14,901 nt of DNA from Thermoplasmata archaeon (GTDB lineage: Archaea; Thermoplasmatota; Thermoplasmata; Thermoplasmatales; Thermoplasmataceae): the NCBI GenBank assembly GCA_021850745.1, contig JAJZKX010000016.1:1-14901 (forward strand), read 5' to 3'. The notes beneath the pieces are model-generated. The model worked only from the letters and a program-made list of their open reading frames with translations, searched no databases and had not been told where the DNA came from. Below are positions 7,296-14,697 of the stretch, one piece after another; the first letter of the stretch is position 1, and each line of letters begins with the position of its first letter. The position numbers were made by a program, and so were the translations under genes.

Positions 7296-8324
7296 ATGAA
7301 AGCCGCACTTTACGAACCAGTTGAAGGCGATATGGTGAGGTGCACAGCATGCAGGAGATATTGTAAACTGAGACCTGGTCAGACTGGTTTCTGCGGCGTT
7401 AGAAAAAATATTGGTGGTACCCTGGATTTACTTGTCCACAGCATTCCAATGGCCATGAACATTGACCCCATTGAAAAGAAGCCCATTCTACATGCCTTTC
7501 CGGGTTCGAGAGTTCTCTCTTTTGGCACTTCTGGATGCAATTTCGCATGCAAATTCTGCCAGAACTACGACATGAGCCAGAGGAGAGAAGTGGTGGGCAG
7601 GAAGACTTCTCCCGAGGAAATAGTCGACCTTGCAATTCGCACCGGCTGCCAGGGTATTGCGTATACCTACAACGAACCAACTATTTTCATTGAGTTTGCT
7701 GAGGATGTTGGAAAACTTGCACACGAGGAAGGACTGTTCAACATCTTCGTTACAAATGGTTATGAAACGCCTGAGGCAGTCCAGTCCATGAAGAGGTTCC
7801 TGGATTTTGCCACTGTGGATTTCAAGGGCAATGCCTCAGTAGAATTTTACAGGAAGTATATTTCTATTCCCAATCCAGAAGCCATTTTTGACACACTTTC
7901 TATTCTGAAAGGCACAGATATCCATGTGGAAGTTACAGATCTCGTCATCCCAGAGATTGGCGACAACCTTTCTGAAGCATGTTCGATGATATCAAGGTTG
8001 ATGGATATCTACGGGCCCCAACTGCCATTGAGTTTTCTCCGTTTTCATCCTGATTACCTTCTCAGAGATCTCCCAGTAACGCCAGTTGAAACCTTGAAAG
8101 AGCACCACAAACTTGCAACAGACATGGGCATGAAATATGTATACATAGGAAATGTGCCCGGTTTGAGGGAACAAAATACCTATTGCCCAAAATGCGGAGA
8201 ACTTCTCGTTGAGAGGGATTATGTGCAGACAAGGAGTGTAAACCTGCTCCCTGATTCAACATGCCTGAAATGCGGGCTGAAGATCCAGTTTCTCCTGAAA
8301 AAGAGTGTTAAGGAGAAGCTGTAG
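7296..8324 (+). CDS. amrS: AmmeMemoRadiSam system radical SAM enzyme
   Basis: This 342-residue protein has the radical SAM cluster motif CX3CX2C in 'CNFACKFCQN' (C81, C85, C88), which binds a 4Fe-4S cluster and S-adenosylmethionine. Ahead of it are four cysteines in 'CTACRRYC' and 'GFCGVR' (C16, C19, C23, C33), typical of this family and related to pyruvate formate-lyase-activating-type enzymes. Later core segments include 'YTYNEPTIF' (123-131) and 'VTDLVIPEIGDN' (213-224). The C-terminus has a zinc-ribbon-like set of two CXXC pairs (C297/C300 and C323/C326). The substrate is unknown; partners are expected to be the AMMECR1 and MEMO proteins encoded just to the left. The ATG at 7296 is supported by a TATA-like box 26 bases before it. 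The gene is full length with no sign of damage. Confidence 0.93.
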   Translation: MKAALYEPVEGDMVRCTACRRYCKLRPGQTGFCGVRKNIGGTLDLLVHSIPMAMNIDPIEKKPILHAFPGSRVLSFGTSGCNFACKFCQNYDMSQRREVVGRKTSPEEIVDLAIRTGCQGIAYTYNEPTIFIEFAEDVGKLAHEEGLFNIFVTNGYETPEAVQSMKRFLDFATVDFKGNASVEFYRKYISIPNPEAIFDTLSILKGTDIHVEVTDLVIPEIGDNLSEACSMISRLMDIYGPQLPLSFLRFHPDYLLRDLPVTPVETLKEHHKLATDMGMKYVYIGNVPGLREQNTYCPKCGELLVERDYVQTRSVNLLPDSTCLKCGLKIQFLLKKSVKEKL

Positions 8325-8334
8325 GGCAAAATGC

Positions 8335-8376
8335 TTCCTTTTTCATAATCAACCTTCTTTTTTAGGTTTGTTTTTG
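8335..8376 (+). terminator. T-rich transcription terminator after the radical SAM gene
   Basis: Ten bases after the stop begins a run of three T tracts (8339-8343, 8358-8363, 8371-8375) without a clear hairpin, the usual form of an archaeal intrinsic terminator. It is followed by a gene on the opposite strand. Confidence 0.4.
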
Positions 8377-8663
8377 TAAAAAAGTAGAAAGGCATTAATT
8401 ATTCTTTCTAACCCCTATGAAAACAACTGCCCCTAATTTGACTCATGCAATTACGGCAAGCATATCTAACAGGAAGTTGGCTGGCGGTGGCATTGAGTTT
8501 CCCTTACACAAGGTCATTTTAGGGGTCCTTCCGAGGTAAGATTGTATTTCTTGTTGAAGCCCGCATAACCGAAGTCGGAAATTAAAACCTCGCAGGAGCG
8601 CGCGGTTTCTGTTAAATTTAAACAAACGTCTACTGCATTGGTCCCCTACTTTGAAATTGAATT
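8377..8663. other. Intergenic region between convergent genes, with one weak small reading frame
   Basis: The gap between the radical SAM gene and the convergent membrane-protein gene holds no recognisable gene. A 40-codon frame from ATG 8417 to TAA 8539 (plus) starts 'MKTTAPNLTHAI' and has an AT-rich element, 'attaatta', about 20 bases upstream. It has no family I recognise and may be chance or a remnant. No tRNA or other structured RNA was found on reading. Confidence 0.3.
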
Positions 8664-9680
8664 TTAAAATCCAAACAATGTTGAAAGGACACCTAAAAAT
8701 GGAATGTAGGAAACAAAAATAAGAATGTTCATAAGGACTAGGGTGAAAAGAGCAAATTTGATGATGCGTGTCTCTGTTTGAACAATCTCTGCTTCTGCCA
8801 TCTTCCCTATCCAAATAATGGAGGCGATGAATGTCAGTGGCAGGGCGAGATCCAAGATAGCAACTATAGGTTCAGGCGTTTTTCCAGCTGCTGCCACTAT
8901 TATGCCAAAAATGTAGTAGGGTAATGTTACAGGGACCAGCCTGGGACCAAAGAATCCAAATGTTACCAGTGGTATCAAGAGAAATATGAAGAAAAGCGGC
9001 TTGGAAAAAGTTAAGCTAGAAACTGCCTCCAAGAGATATCCATATCCTCCGGAATTTATAGGTCCATAAAACCCCACAAGGTAGCCACGCATCAGGCATG
9101 TGAGGAAAAGGAGCATTGAAATTAACAAGATGGAAATGCCGAAATGCCAGCCAGCACCTAACATTTTTCCTTTTCTGTCCTTCATAAATATGGTAGCACC
9201 TGTCAGCATAATTGCCGGAATGAAGACTAGGAAGGTTGCCCCAGACAATATGAAGAGTATGCCTGAAATCCAACGTGCCCCTATCTTGTAGAAGTAGAAC
9301 CCGAGGAGGAAAATTGACGGGAATATACTTATTGTTGTGAAAACAGACCAGTCTATGCCTGCAAGCGGGAAATAAAGGAGAAAAGCAGCAACGGAGAAGT
9401 AGATATAACGGTCAGTCTCGATGTATTCCTTTCCAATGAGGAAAACCCCAATTCCACCAAGCAGGTATATGCAGATATTGAGGGCCGGCATCATGGGAAT
9501 TAAATATGGCCACAAATCAGGAAATGCAATACTGGCCGAGGCATGATAGACCCACTGAAATCCCGAATAAAATATGGACCAATAATAAATGATTCCAATA
9601 ACAGAAAGGACAACTGCCCCGGACCCAGCGATTAGCAGTGAATGATCTCTTAGAATATTGCGGTAGCCGAATGAACCCAA
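8664..9680 (-). CDS. Unidentified polytopic membrane protein, about ten transmembrane segments
   Basis: I do not recognise the family. The 338-residue protein is mostly hydrophobic, with likely membrane segments at about 15-38, 57-83, 91-107, 112-131, 138-165, 178-203, 227-245, 250-266, 271-292 and 306-327. Short charged loops such as 'MKDRKGKM' (166-173) separate some of them. The layout resembles archaeal predicted membrane proteins of the DUF2079 or glycosyltransferase-like type, but no catalytic loop motif is visible, so that remains a guess. The start is TTG at 9680; a TATA-like 'ttttttaaac' is centred 26 bases before it on the minus strand, which supports a leaderless message. It lies downstream of the beta-helix surface protein on the same strand but 222 bases away and with its own promoter, so co-transcription is not required. 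Confidence 0.75.
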   Translation of the reverse strand: MGSFGYRNILRDHSLLIAGSGAVVLSVIGIIYYWSIFYSGFQWVYHASASIAFPDLWPYLIPMMPALNICIYLLGGIGVFLIGKEYIETDRYIYFSVAAFLLYFPLAGIDWSVFTTISIFPSIFLLGFYFYKIGARWISGILFILSGATFLVFIPAIMLTGATIFMKDRKGKMLGAGWHFGISILLISMLLFLTCLMRGYLVGFYGPINSGGYGYLLEAVSSLTFSKPLFFIFLLIPLVTFGFFGPRLVPVTLPYYIFGIIVAAAGKTPEPIVAILDLALPLTFIASIIWIGKMAEAEIVQTETRIIKFALFTLVLMNILIFVSYIPFLGVLSTLFGF

Positions 9681-9700
9681 CCTTCGATGATTGTTGGCAT

Positions 9701-9710
9701 GTTTAAAAAA
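9701..9710 (-). promoter_or_regulatory. TATA-box promoter of the membrane-protein gene
   Basis: On the minus strand 'ttttttaaac' is centred 26 bases before the TTG start at 9680, the expected spacing for a transcript that begins at the start codon. It favours this TTG over internal methionines. Confidence 0.5.
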
Positions 9711-9902
9711 TATGTCCCTTTGCGAGAAAAAGTTCGCGGGTTTAAATTTGATTTGTCGTTTTTAGGAAAAGATATAAATGCAATTCGGGCAACGTCTTGC
9801 AAATTGGTTAAAACAACCACCTTGGCGAATTGGACAGTGTTATTTTGGAAAACTAATTATAAATTATAGTTTCCCCATTAAAAATTGAAATTAGAAGTGG
9901 AA

Positions 9903-12551
9903 TCATTTTTTCCTCCTGCCTCTCATGTAGAGCCAGGTTCCTCCAGCAACAGCTATGACTGCAACAGCAGCAATTGCATATGTCAAACTGGAAATTGGAA
10001 CACTTCCTGGATTGTTTTTTCCAAGTGTTGGGCTCACATTCAATATTTCTCCGGGAGACACATTATAGGTATGATTGTAGGTAAGATACCCTGTCGAGGA
10101 AATTACCACATCATAACTGCCAGCTGTTACAGTAAGGTTGAAACTTCCATTTTCCACAGTAATTTGTTTTCCATTGATATACAAGGTGTAGTTTGAAAGG
10201 TTCAAATGCCCCGTTATGTATGAATAATGGAAATAGGGTACATTTATTGATACTCCACTCCCCACATATGAAAAATTGCCATTCGGGCTGTTTGTGTAGT
10301 ATAGTGTAGAGTTGTAGTAAGAGTAGCTGTACTGCTGGTACGTGCCGTTAAGGATGTTGAATGTAATGGTATCGTTAGTTGACTGCTTTGTCTGACCATT
10401 GAAGGTGACCTTCCAAGTTGTTCCATTGATTCCACTTGGTGCATTGAACACTATCTGTGGCCTTGTCCATTTATGCACCAGAGGATAGTAATCAGTTAGA
10501 TTTGCAGCTGGGGAAAAAGCACCGTCATTTATGCCATCAGAGCCAGGCATGTTCTGGCCAGGTCCCGACTTCTGGTCAACGTAATGTCCTGAAATGTTGC
10601 TCCAGTAATTTCCTCCGATTGGATAGGAAAGGTTGAACTTTATATTCTTGATTCCCACTTCACTTATTCCAGTGTAATTTACAAAATCATTGTGATATAT
10701 AGTTACATTGTCTGCGTGATTAAATCTAAGAGCGTCCTGGCTTGTATTTGTGTAATAGTTGCCATTAATTGTTTCATTATTGGAATCAACTAGGAAAGTA
10801 CCAACTGGTATGTTTGAAATTGTATTATTGCCCACTGTGCTATGAGTAGAAATAAACATTTGAATTCCAGTCAAATTACCTGAATTTACAGCACCTATGT
10901 TGTTGGAATTGATAGTCATATTATTTACATCTTCTGTATAAATCATACTGGTGTGTGAGGGGGTCGCACTTGATGAGGTTAAGACATTCCCAAACACGCT
11001 GCTATCATTTACCCCTGATATATATAAAGCTGTTATTTCCGCAGTGGAATTTATTGAGACATTGTTCTGAAAAACGTTATTATGGCTCATAAATCCATTG
11101 TAAGATGAAACAAAAATTCCTTCGGCATCGGACTGGTTTTTCATTATGACTGTGTTATGTGTCACATTGTAAAAGCCACTTGCGGGTGATTTAGTAGCAA
11201 CCCCATACATCCCAATCCCCAAATCACTTGACCCATTCTCAATGACCACCCTATTGCCGGAAAATGTGTCGTTGTTTCCATATATGGCAAATCCATATGA
11301 AGAATAGTAGGAGTTAAAAAACATCACGTTGCCGGAAATAGTTGAATTGGCAACATACCCATAATTATTCCACCCTATGAACCCTTGGTAAGTGGCACGC
11401 GAGATCCCACTTATGTGGTTGCCAGTAATTTGTGCAATAGTGGTATCGATTGCAATACCATCAACTAAGGACTTGTTGTTTGTATCATAAAAATCAAGTA
11501 AATTACCGCTTATTACTGCACTTTTTCCAGTGGCAAGGATGCCTTCCTGATACAATCCACTGTTTACATCGATTTTCAGAGAATTGTTTTTTATCAGAGC
11601 TGATCCATTGGTCGAGATAATTGGATTTGTATATTGTGTGTCAGGCCCAAGTTTGTCTTTTATAAAATTGCCGACAACCTGCAGATCTGATAGCCCGGAA
11701 TTATATGGGTTCGAGATGTTTACAGCCATAGTTGAAGTAAGGTTAAATGAATTGTCAATGACTGCAGCGCCACTATGGAACATTATTATGGAGGCAGGAT
11801 CACTTATTGACGCAGCTATTATTTTTGAGTCTTTTACCAGGGTATTGTTTGAATTTGACAAAACTGCCGCTCCCTGATTGAATGCGCTGATGTTATCGCC
11901 ATAAAGCGTTATATCGGAGGTAGTGTTGGTTGATACAGGTCCTCCACTATGTGCCAGAAACATGTCCAGGTAGGCACCCATTACCACCCCACCTGATAGA
12001 TATCCACCTCCATAAGATTGCGGCCCGGAAATATGGCTGTTGGAAATGTTCACAGATGAAGTGTAGTTTGATACCATTACGCCTGCGCCCCAGGCAGTTA
12101 TGTTTAGGCCGGACAAATTGTCATTTGAAGTATTGTATAAAAATATTCCAACAGTTGGTGACCCGGAGGAAGATGCGTTAATCGACAAATCAACAACTGA
12201 AACCCCACTGCTGTTAGTGATATTGAGGTAACCAATGCTGTACGACTTGCTCGATGAGGAAATCACGTATCCAGAGCCATTAAGCAAAATTGCACTCCTT
12301 TCTATGGTAATGCTGCCAGTTATATTTCCCGTTAGTACATATCCATTGGAAGTTGCTTTAATGGGGGCACCAGCAGGAGACTCATTAATTACGCCGTTTG
12401 GTTCAATCGTGATGTTTCCCTGGTAGGGAATGGCCACCATTGGAGTACTTATTCCGCCTTGGCTGATGTCTTGGGGTGGATACCCAACAAATACAACTAA
12501 AACACTCAAAATCATTAAAAATGAAATTAAAAAAGCTATGGCTTTTTTCAT
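9903..12551 (-). CDS. Anchored right-handed beta-helix surface protein with NosD-like end
   Basis: This 882-residue protein has a signal peptide (about 1-23, basic start 'MKK' then a hydrophobic stretch) and a C-terminal membrane segment (about 857-875) ending in 'MRGRRKK'. Residues about 90-640 are a long series of parallel beta-helix coils, shown by recurring short patterns such as 'NNTISNIPVG', 'NVTHNTVIMKNQSDAEG' and 'ISGNVMFFNS'. The end of the helix has the NosD-like signature 'GGNYWSNISGHYVDQ' followed by a 'GSDGINDGAF' Asp/Gly loop (about 645-690). Two beta-sandwich domains follow, one like 'TWKVTFNGQ' (near 720) and one carboxypeptidase-regulatory/PEGA-like (about 785-845). N-X-S/T sequons are dense, as expected for an archaeal surface glycoprotein. 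Beta-helix proteins often bind or cleave polysaccharides; no catalytic residues could be assigned, so the role is open. Confidence 0.88.
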   Translation of the reverse strand: MKKAIAFLISFLMILSVLVVFVGYPPQDISQGGISTPMVAIPYQGNITIEPNGVINESPAGAPIKATSNGYVLTGNITGSITIERSAILLNGSGYVISSSSKSYSIGYLNITNSSGVSVVDLSINASSSGSPTVGIFLYNTSNDNLSGLNITAWGAGVMVSNYTSSVNISNSHISGPQSYGGGYLSGGVVMGAYLDMFLAHSGGPVSTNTTSDITLYGDNISAFNQGAAVLSNSNNTLVKDSKIIAASISDPASIIMFHSGAAVIDNSFNLTSTMAVNISNPYNSGLSDLQVVGNFIKDKLGPDTQYTNPIISTNGSALIKNNSLKIDVNSGLYQEGILATGKSAVISGNLLDFYDTNNKSLVDGIAIDTTIAQITGNHISGISRATYQGFIGWNNYGYVANSTISGNVMFFNSYYSSYGFAIYGNNDTFSGNRVVIENGSSDLGIGMYGVATKSPASGFYNVTHNTVIMKNQSDAEGIFVSSYNGFMSHNNVFQNNVSINSTAEITALYISGVNDSSVFGNVLTSSSATPSHTSMIYTEDVNNMTINSNNIGAVNSGNLTGIQMFISTHSTVGNNTISNIPVGTFLVDSNNETINGNYYTNTSQDALRFNHADNVTIYHNDFVNYTGISEVGIKNIKFNLSYPIGGNYWSNISGHYVDQKSGPGQNMPGSDGINDGAFSPAANLTDYYPLVHKWTRPQIVFNAPSGINGTTWKVTFNGQTKQSTNDTITFNILNGTYQQYSYSYYNSTLYYTNSPNGNFSYVGSGVSINVPYFHYSYITGHLNLSNYTLYINGKQITVENGSFNLTVTAGSYDVVISSTGYLTYNHTYNVSPGEILNVSPTLGKNNPGSVPISSLTYAIAAVAVIAVAGGTWLYMRGRRKK

Positions 12552-12576
12552 ATTATTTATTAGTAGATATCGTTTC

Positions 12577-12586
12577 GTTTATAAAG
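12577..12586 (-). promoter_or_regulatory. TATA-box promoter of the beta-helix surface protein
   Basis: On the minus strand 'ctttataaac' is a good TATA box centred 30 bases before the ATG at 12551, predicting a 5' leader of only a few bases. Confidence 0.5.
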
Positions 12587-13152
12587 TAATCTAGAACTTA
12601 AGAATAATTTCATTTTACATTGTCAGAAAACTCAAAGTTTATTTTTGTTGAAATATGAAGTCCAGTCATTAACACTGTTCTTCCATATCACATTCTTAAT
12701 AGTCCGGTATAGTACATATATAATAACTAATAAATAGGATAACAATCAGCAGCCTTATAAGTTTAATACCTATAATTATCAGATGAAACACTATTTACTG
12801 AAAATTTTTTCCATATATGTTCTCTTTAGTATTACAGATCTAAAACTTCGATGACGACGTCTTGACAATTAGAATAATGGATGACATAAAGAAAATCACT
12901 GATATCAGGAATGTGAAAAAATCCTTACTCCAATATCTATCTTTATAACCTTTCCCAACTTGTTTATTTTTCCATTTTTGCATATTTCTTTAAAAATGAG
13001 GCCTGGTGCTTTAGGGCATGTGTGCAAACTAATTGTTTACCAATTGCAAAATAACGACAAATAGATACTAATCACACCATTGTTAATTTACTTCATAAAA
13101 CGGTTACATCTAAGCATGGCAGAGTATGCTTTACCCCATGGAAAAAATCTAG
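12587..13152. other. AT-rich intergenic stretch without a convincing gene
   Basis: All six frames are short and interrupted. A 23-codon frame starting 'MDDIKKITDIRN' near 12878 ends at 12949 without support. No tRNA, CRISPR repeat or clear insertion-sequence end was seen. Frames near 13055-13150 read as peptide-like fragments such as 'HGRVCFTPWKKS' but are broken. This may be a degraded mobile or accessory gene beside the second toxin-antitoxin-like locus. Confidence 0.4.
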
Positions 13153-13284
13153 CCGCCTCGTGTCGGAAAAAAAGTTCATGAAACAATAAAACTTAGGAGT
13201 GCCATTGAGCCCTATGTTACTTCTGTCCTTGCATCTGAAAGACAAAGGCACTTTGCATTAAAAATTTTTAAATCTTTCTATTAA
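13153..13284 (+). pseudogene. Possible remnant of a decayed gene
   Basis: A 43-codon frame without a proper start, running from a TAG at 13150 to a TAA at 13282, encodes a protein-like stretch with 'VHETIKLRSAIEPYVTS' in its middle. A different frame just upstream (about 13085-13160) is also peptide-like, so a frameshifted gene tail is conceivable. I do not recognise the family. Confidence 0.15.
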
Positions 13285-13297
13285 GTTTTAAATATCT

Positions 13298-13307
13298 TTA
13301 AATATAA
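13298..13307 (+). promoter_or_regulatory. TATA-box promoter of the second toxin-antitoxin-like locus
   Basis: 'tttaaatata' is centred about 25 bases before the ATG at 13327, supporting a leaderless transcript. An 'agga' at 13321 also lies seven bases before a second in-frame ATG at 13333, so that start is possible too. Confidence 0.5.
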
Positions 13308-13326
13308 GTTCCGATTATTTAGGAAT

Positions 13327-13890
13327 ATGGGTATGACTTACTCTGATGTACTCAGCTTACATTTCAGAGATTCCGAGTTCACGGCTGAGGATGTGCGAAT
13401 ACTGTTACGACTTGATCGGAGTGCTAAGTTGCTGTCAGATCTTAAATTTAAAGGTCTAGTCGAACGCACCGGAAGAGGCAAATATCGCTTCCTTTCTCCA
13501 TCTGAGAGAGTTGACAATAGAAGCCATGAATGGACAAGGGTCGAGAGAATAGTCCGCTCTTCCCCTTATGAATATGCGTTGACATGGTCCTCTGCAGTTG
13601 AAAAATGGACAAATGGGGCTTATATTATCGGCCCGAACCCCTATTACAGGCCATACTATATAGAAGTGAATGTTAAAGACCTAGGAAAATGGAATGAATA
13701 TCTAAGAGAACATTCTATCCCATCTGTTGGAAACAGAAAGATTGGGGCCGTGGTTAATTTGATCCCACGAAAACATGTGAGCTACACCCTTCTTAACGGC
13801 GATAAGGTAATTTCCAAAAAAAAGACCTTAGAACTCATACGGGAACATAGGGGGCTCTTTGCAGAGGCAGATGACTTAATTGAGTATTAA
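13327..13890 (+). CDS. Winged-helix protein, probable antitoxin or regulator of the adjoining nucleotidyltransferase
   Basis: This 187-residue protein has an N-terminal winged-helix domain (about 5-57) with a basic wing, 'GLVERTGRGKYRFL' (43-56). The remainder is a mixed alpha/beta domain (about 70-187) with 'YEYALTWSSAVEKW' and 'AYIIGPNPYYRPYY' segments that I cannot assign to a named family. It overlaps the next gene by 11 bases, which implies coupled translation. By arrangement it corresponds to the regulator/antitoxin of AbiE-like pairs, and here the regulator comes first, opposite to the cassette at 5973-7198. Its sequence is not obviously alike to the regulator of that cassette beyond the winged-helix pattern, so the two loci are probably independent acquisitions. 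Function is inferred mainly from context. Confidence 0.7.
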   Translation: MGMTYSDVLSLHFRDSEFTAEDVRILLRLDRSAKLLSDLKFKGLVERTGRGKYRFLSPSERVDNRSHEWTRVERIVRSSPYEYALTWSSAVEKWTNGAYIIGPNPYYRPYYIEVNVKDLGKWNEYLREHSIPSVGNRKIGAVVNLIPRKHVSYTLLNGDKVISKKKTLELIREHRGLFAEADDLIEY

Positions 13891-14587
13891 CCAAGCTGTT
13901 CGAGAAAAGAAATCCATTCAATTATTGAACCAGTTTCCCTGGAGAACAGGAGCCACTATCATAGGGGGATATTCAGTGTTAGGCTATGGAACATTACGTT
14001 ATTCAACAGACTTAGACTTAGTTATTACCAAGGACTCTTCAGGTGAAGTTATACGTTGGTTCACACAAAATGAATTTCTAGTGGAAAAAACAGCAAAACC
14101 TAATCCGCAGAACTATGACGGAAGTTTTGTCCGTTATCAGAAAGAAGAAGTCACTATAGATTTGCTGATTGGAGCTGTAAGAGACAGGGAGGCCCAGATT
14201 GATATACCTGCTGGTTGGATCAATAAAGAACCGATATTGCAGAAGATAGTGGGTCTAAACTATTCAACGGAAATAGAAGTCCCACTGGTAAGGCTAGAGG
14301 CTTTATGGGCATTAAAACTGCAAGCTGGCAGAGATCAGGACCTTTCTGATCTGTACTCCGTATTTAATCGAAAATTTGTACACAAAGAGGTGATTGATTT
14401 ATTTAATTCGTTTAAATGCCAAAGTTTGGAATTAAAACTCAAAGCCACAAAGGAGAAGTTGCACGATCCTAAAATTTACCAAGATGTTAGGTCTAAACTT
14501 CAATTAAAGGACAATGAGAAAAATTTGAAAGACTGGAGACGATTTATCACAACTGTAGAAGAAATTATCGATAAAAGTTGCAGCTAA
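13880..14587 (+). CDS. Nucleotidyltransferase, probable toxin of the second locus
   Basis: This 235-residue protein carries the nucleotidyltransferase signature 'GGYSVLGYGTLRYSTDLDLV' at 29-48, with catalytic D44 and D46, and 'VTIDLLIG' (91-98) offering the third acidic residue D94. A helical segment 'LEALWALKLQAGRDQDLSDL' (139-158) matches the 'K..A...R..KD..D' region found after the core in AbiEii-like and related enzymes. The C-terminal 70 residues are charged and helical. Known relatives modify RNA or, in MNT/HEPN pairs, adenylylate the HEPN partner; a HEPN gene begins 110 bases downstream, so either role is possible. The start is TTG at 13880, inside the preceding winged-helix gene. No ATG is available before the catalytic motif. 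Confidence 0.82.
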   Translation: MSINQAVREKKSIQLLNQFPWRTGATIIGGYSVLGYGTLRYSTDLDLVITKDSSGEVIRWFTQNEFLVEKTAKPNPQNYDGSFVRYQKEEVTIDLLIGAVRDREAQIDIPAGWINKEPILQKIVGLNYSTEIEVPLVRLEALWALKLQAGRDQDLSDLYSVFNRKFVHKEVIDLFNSFKCQSLELKLKATKEKLHDPKIYQDVRSKLQLKDNEKNLKDWRRFITTVEEIIDKSCS

Positions 14588-14594
14588 TTTATTT

Positions 14595-14624
14595 AATGCC
14601 GTATAACTGTTGTTATACAGCATT
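14595..14624. terminator. Strong inverted repeat after the nucleotidyltransferase gene (hairpin or operator)
   Basis: Seven bases after the stop is an inverted repeat: 'aatgc-c-gtataac' and 'gttatac-a-gcatt' around a 4-base centre, 12 of 13 pairs matching. It could form an RNA hairpin ending or stabilising the transcript, or a DNA operator for the downstream HEPN gene. There is no strong T run after it, so termination is not certain. Confidence 0.5.
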
Positions 14625-14668
14625 CAAATTCATGCCTCTCTTGCTTATAGTTCAAGAGAAAATTAATA

Positions 14669-14678
14669 ACATTATGTA
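14669..14678 (+). promoter_or_regulatory. Candidate TATA-like element of the HEPN gene
   Basis: 'acattatgta' is centred about 25 bases before the ATG at 14698. It is a weak match, and another AT-rich element, 'attaataa', lies a few bases further upstream. Confidence 0.3.
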
Positions 14679-14697
14679 AATGTCAAATGAAATATAA

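Noticed and set aside
8443..8814. A 123-codon minus-strand frame
   Set aside because: It overlaps the 3' end of the membrane-protein gene in another frame and has no hydrophobic pattern or family match; it is a shadow frame.
9687..9869. A 60-codon plus-strand frame between the membrane-protein and beta-helix genes
   Set aside because: It covers the TATA box of the minus-strand membrane-protein gene, has no recognisable family and no convincing promoter of its own.
12780..12910. C/D-box-like guide RNA in the gene-poor stretch
   Set aside because: 'CTGA' D-box-like tetramers occur, but no proper RTGATGA C box is correctly placed.
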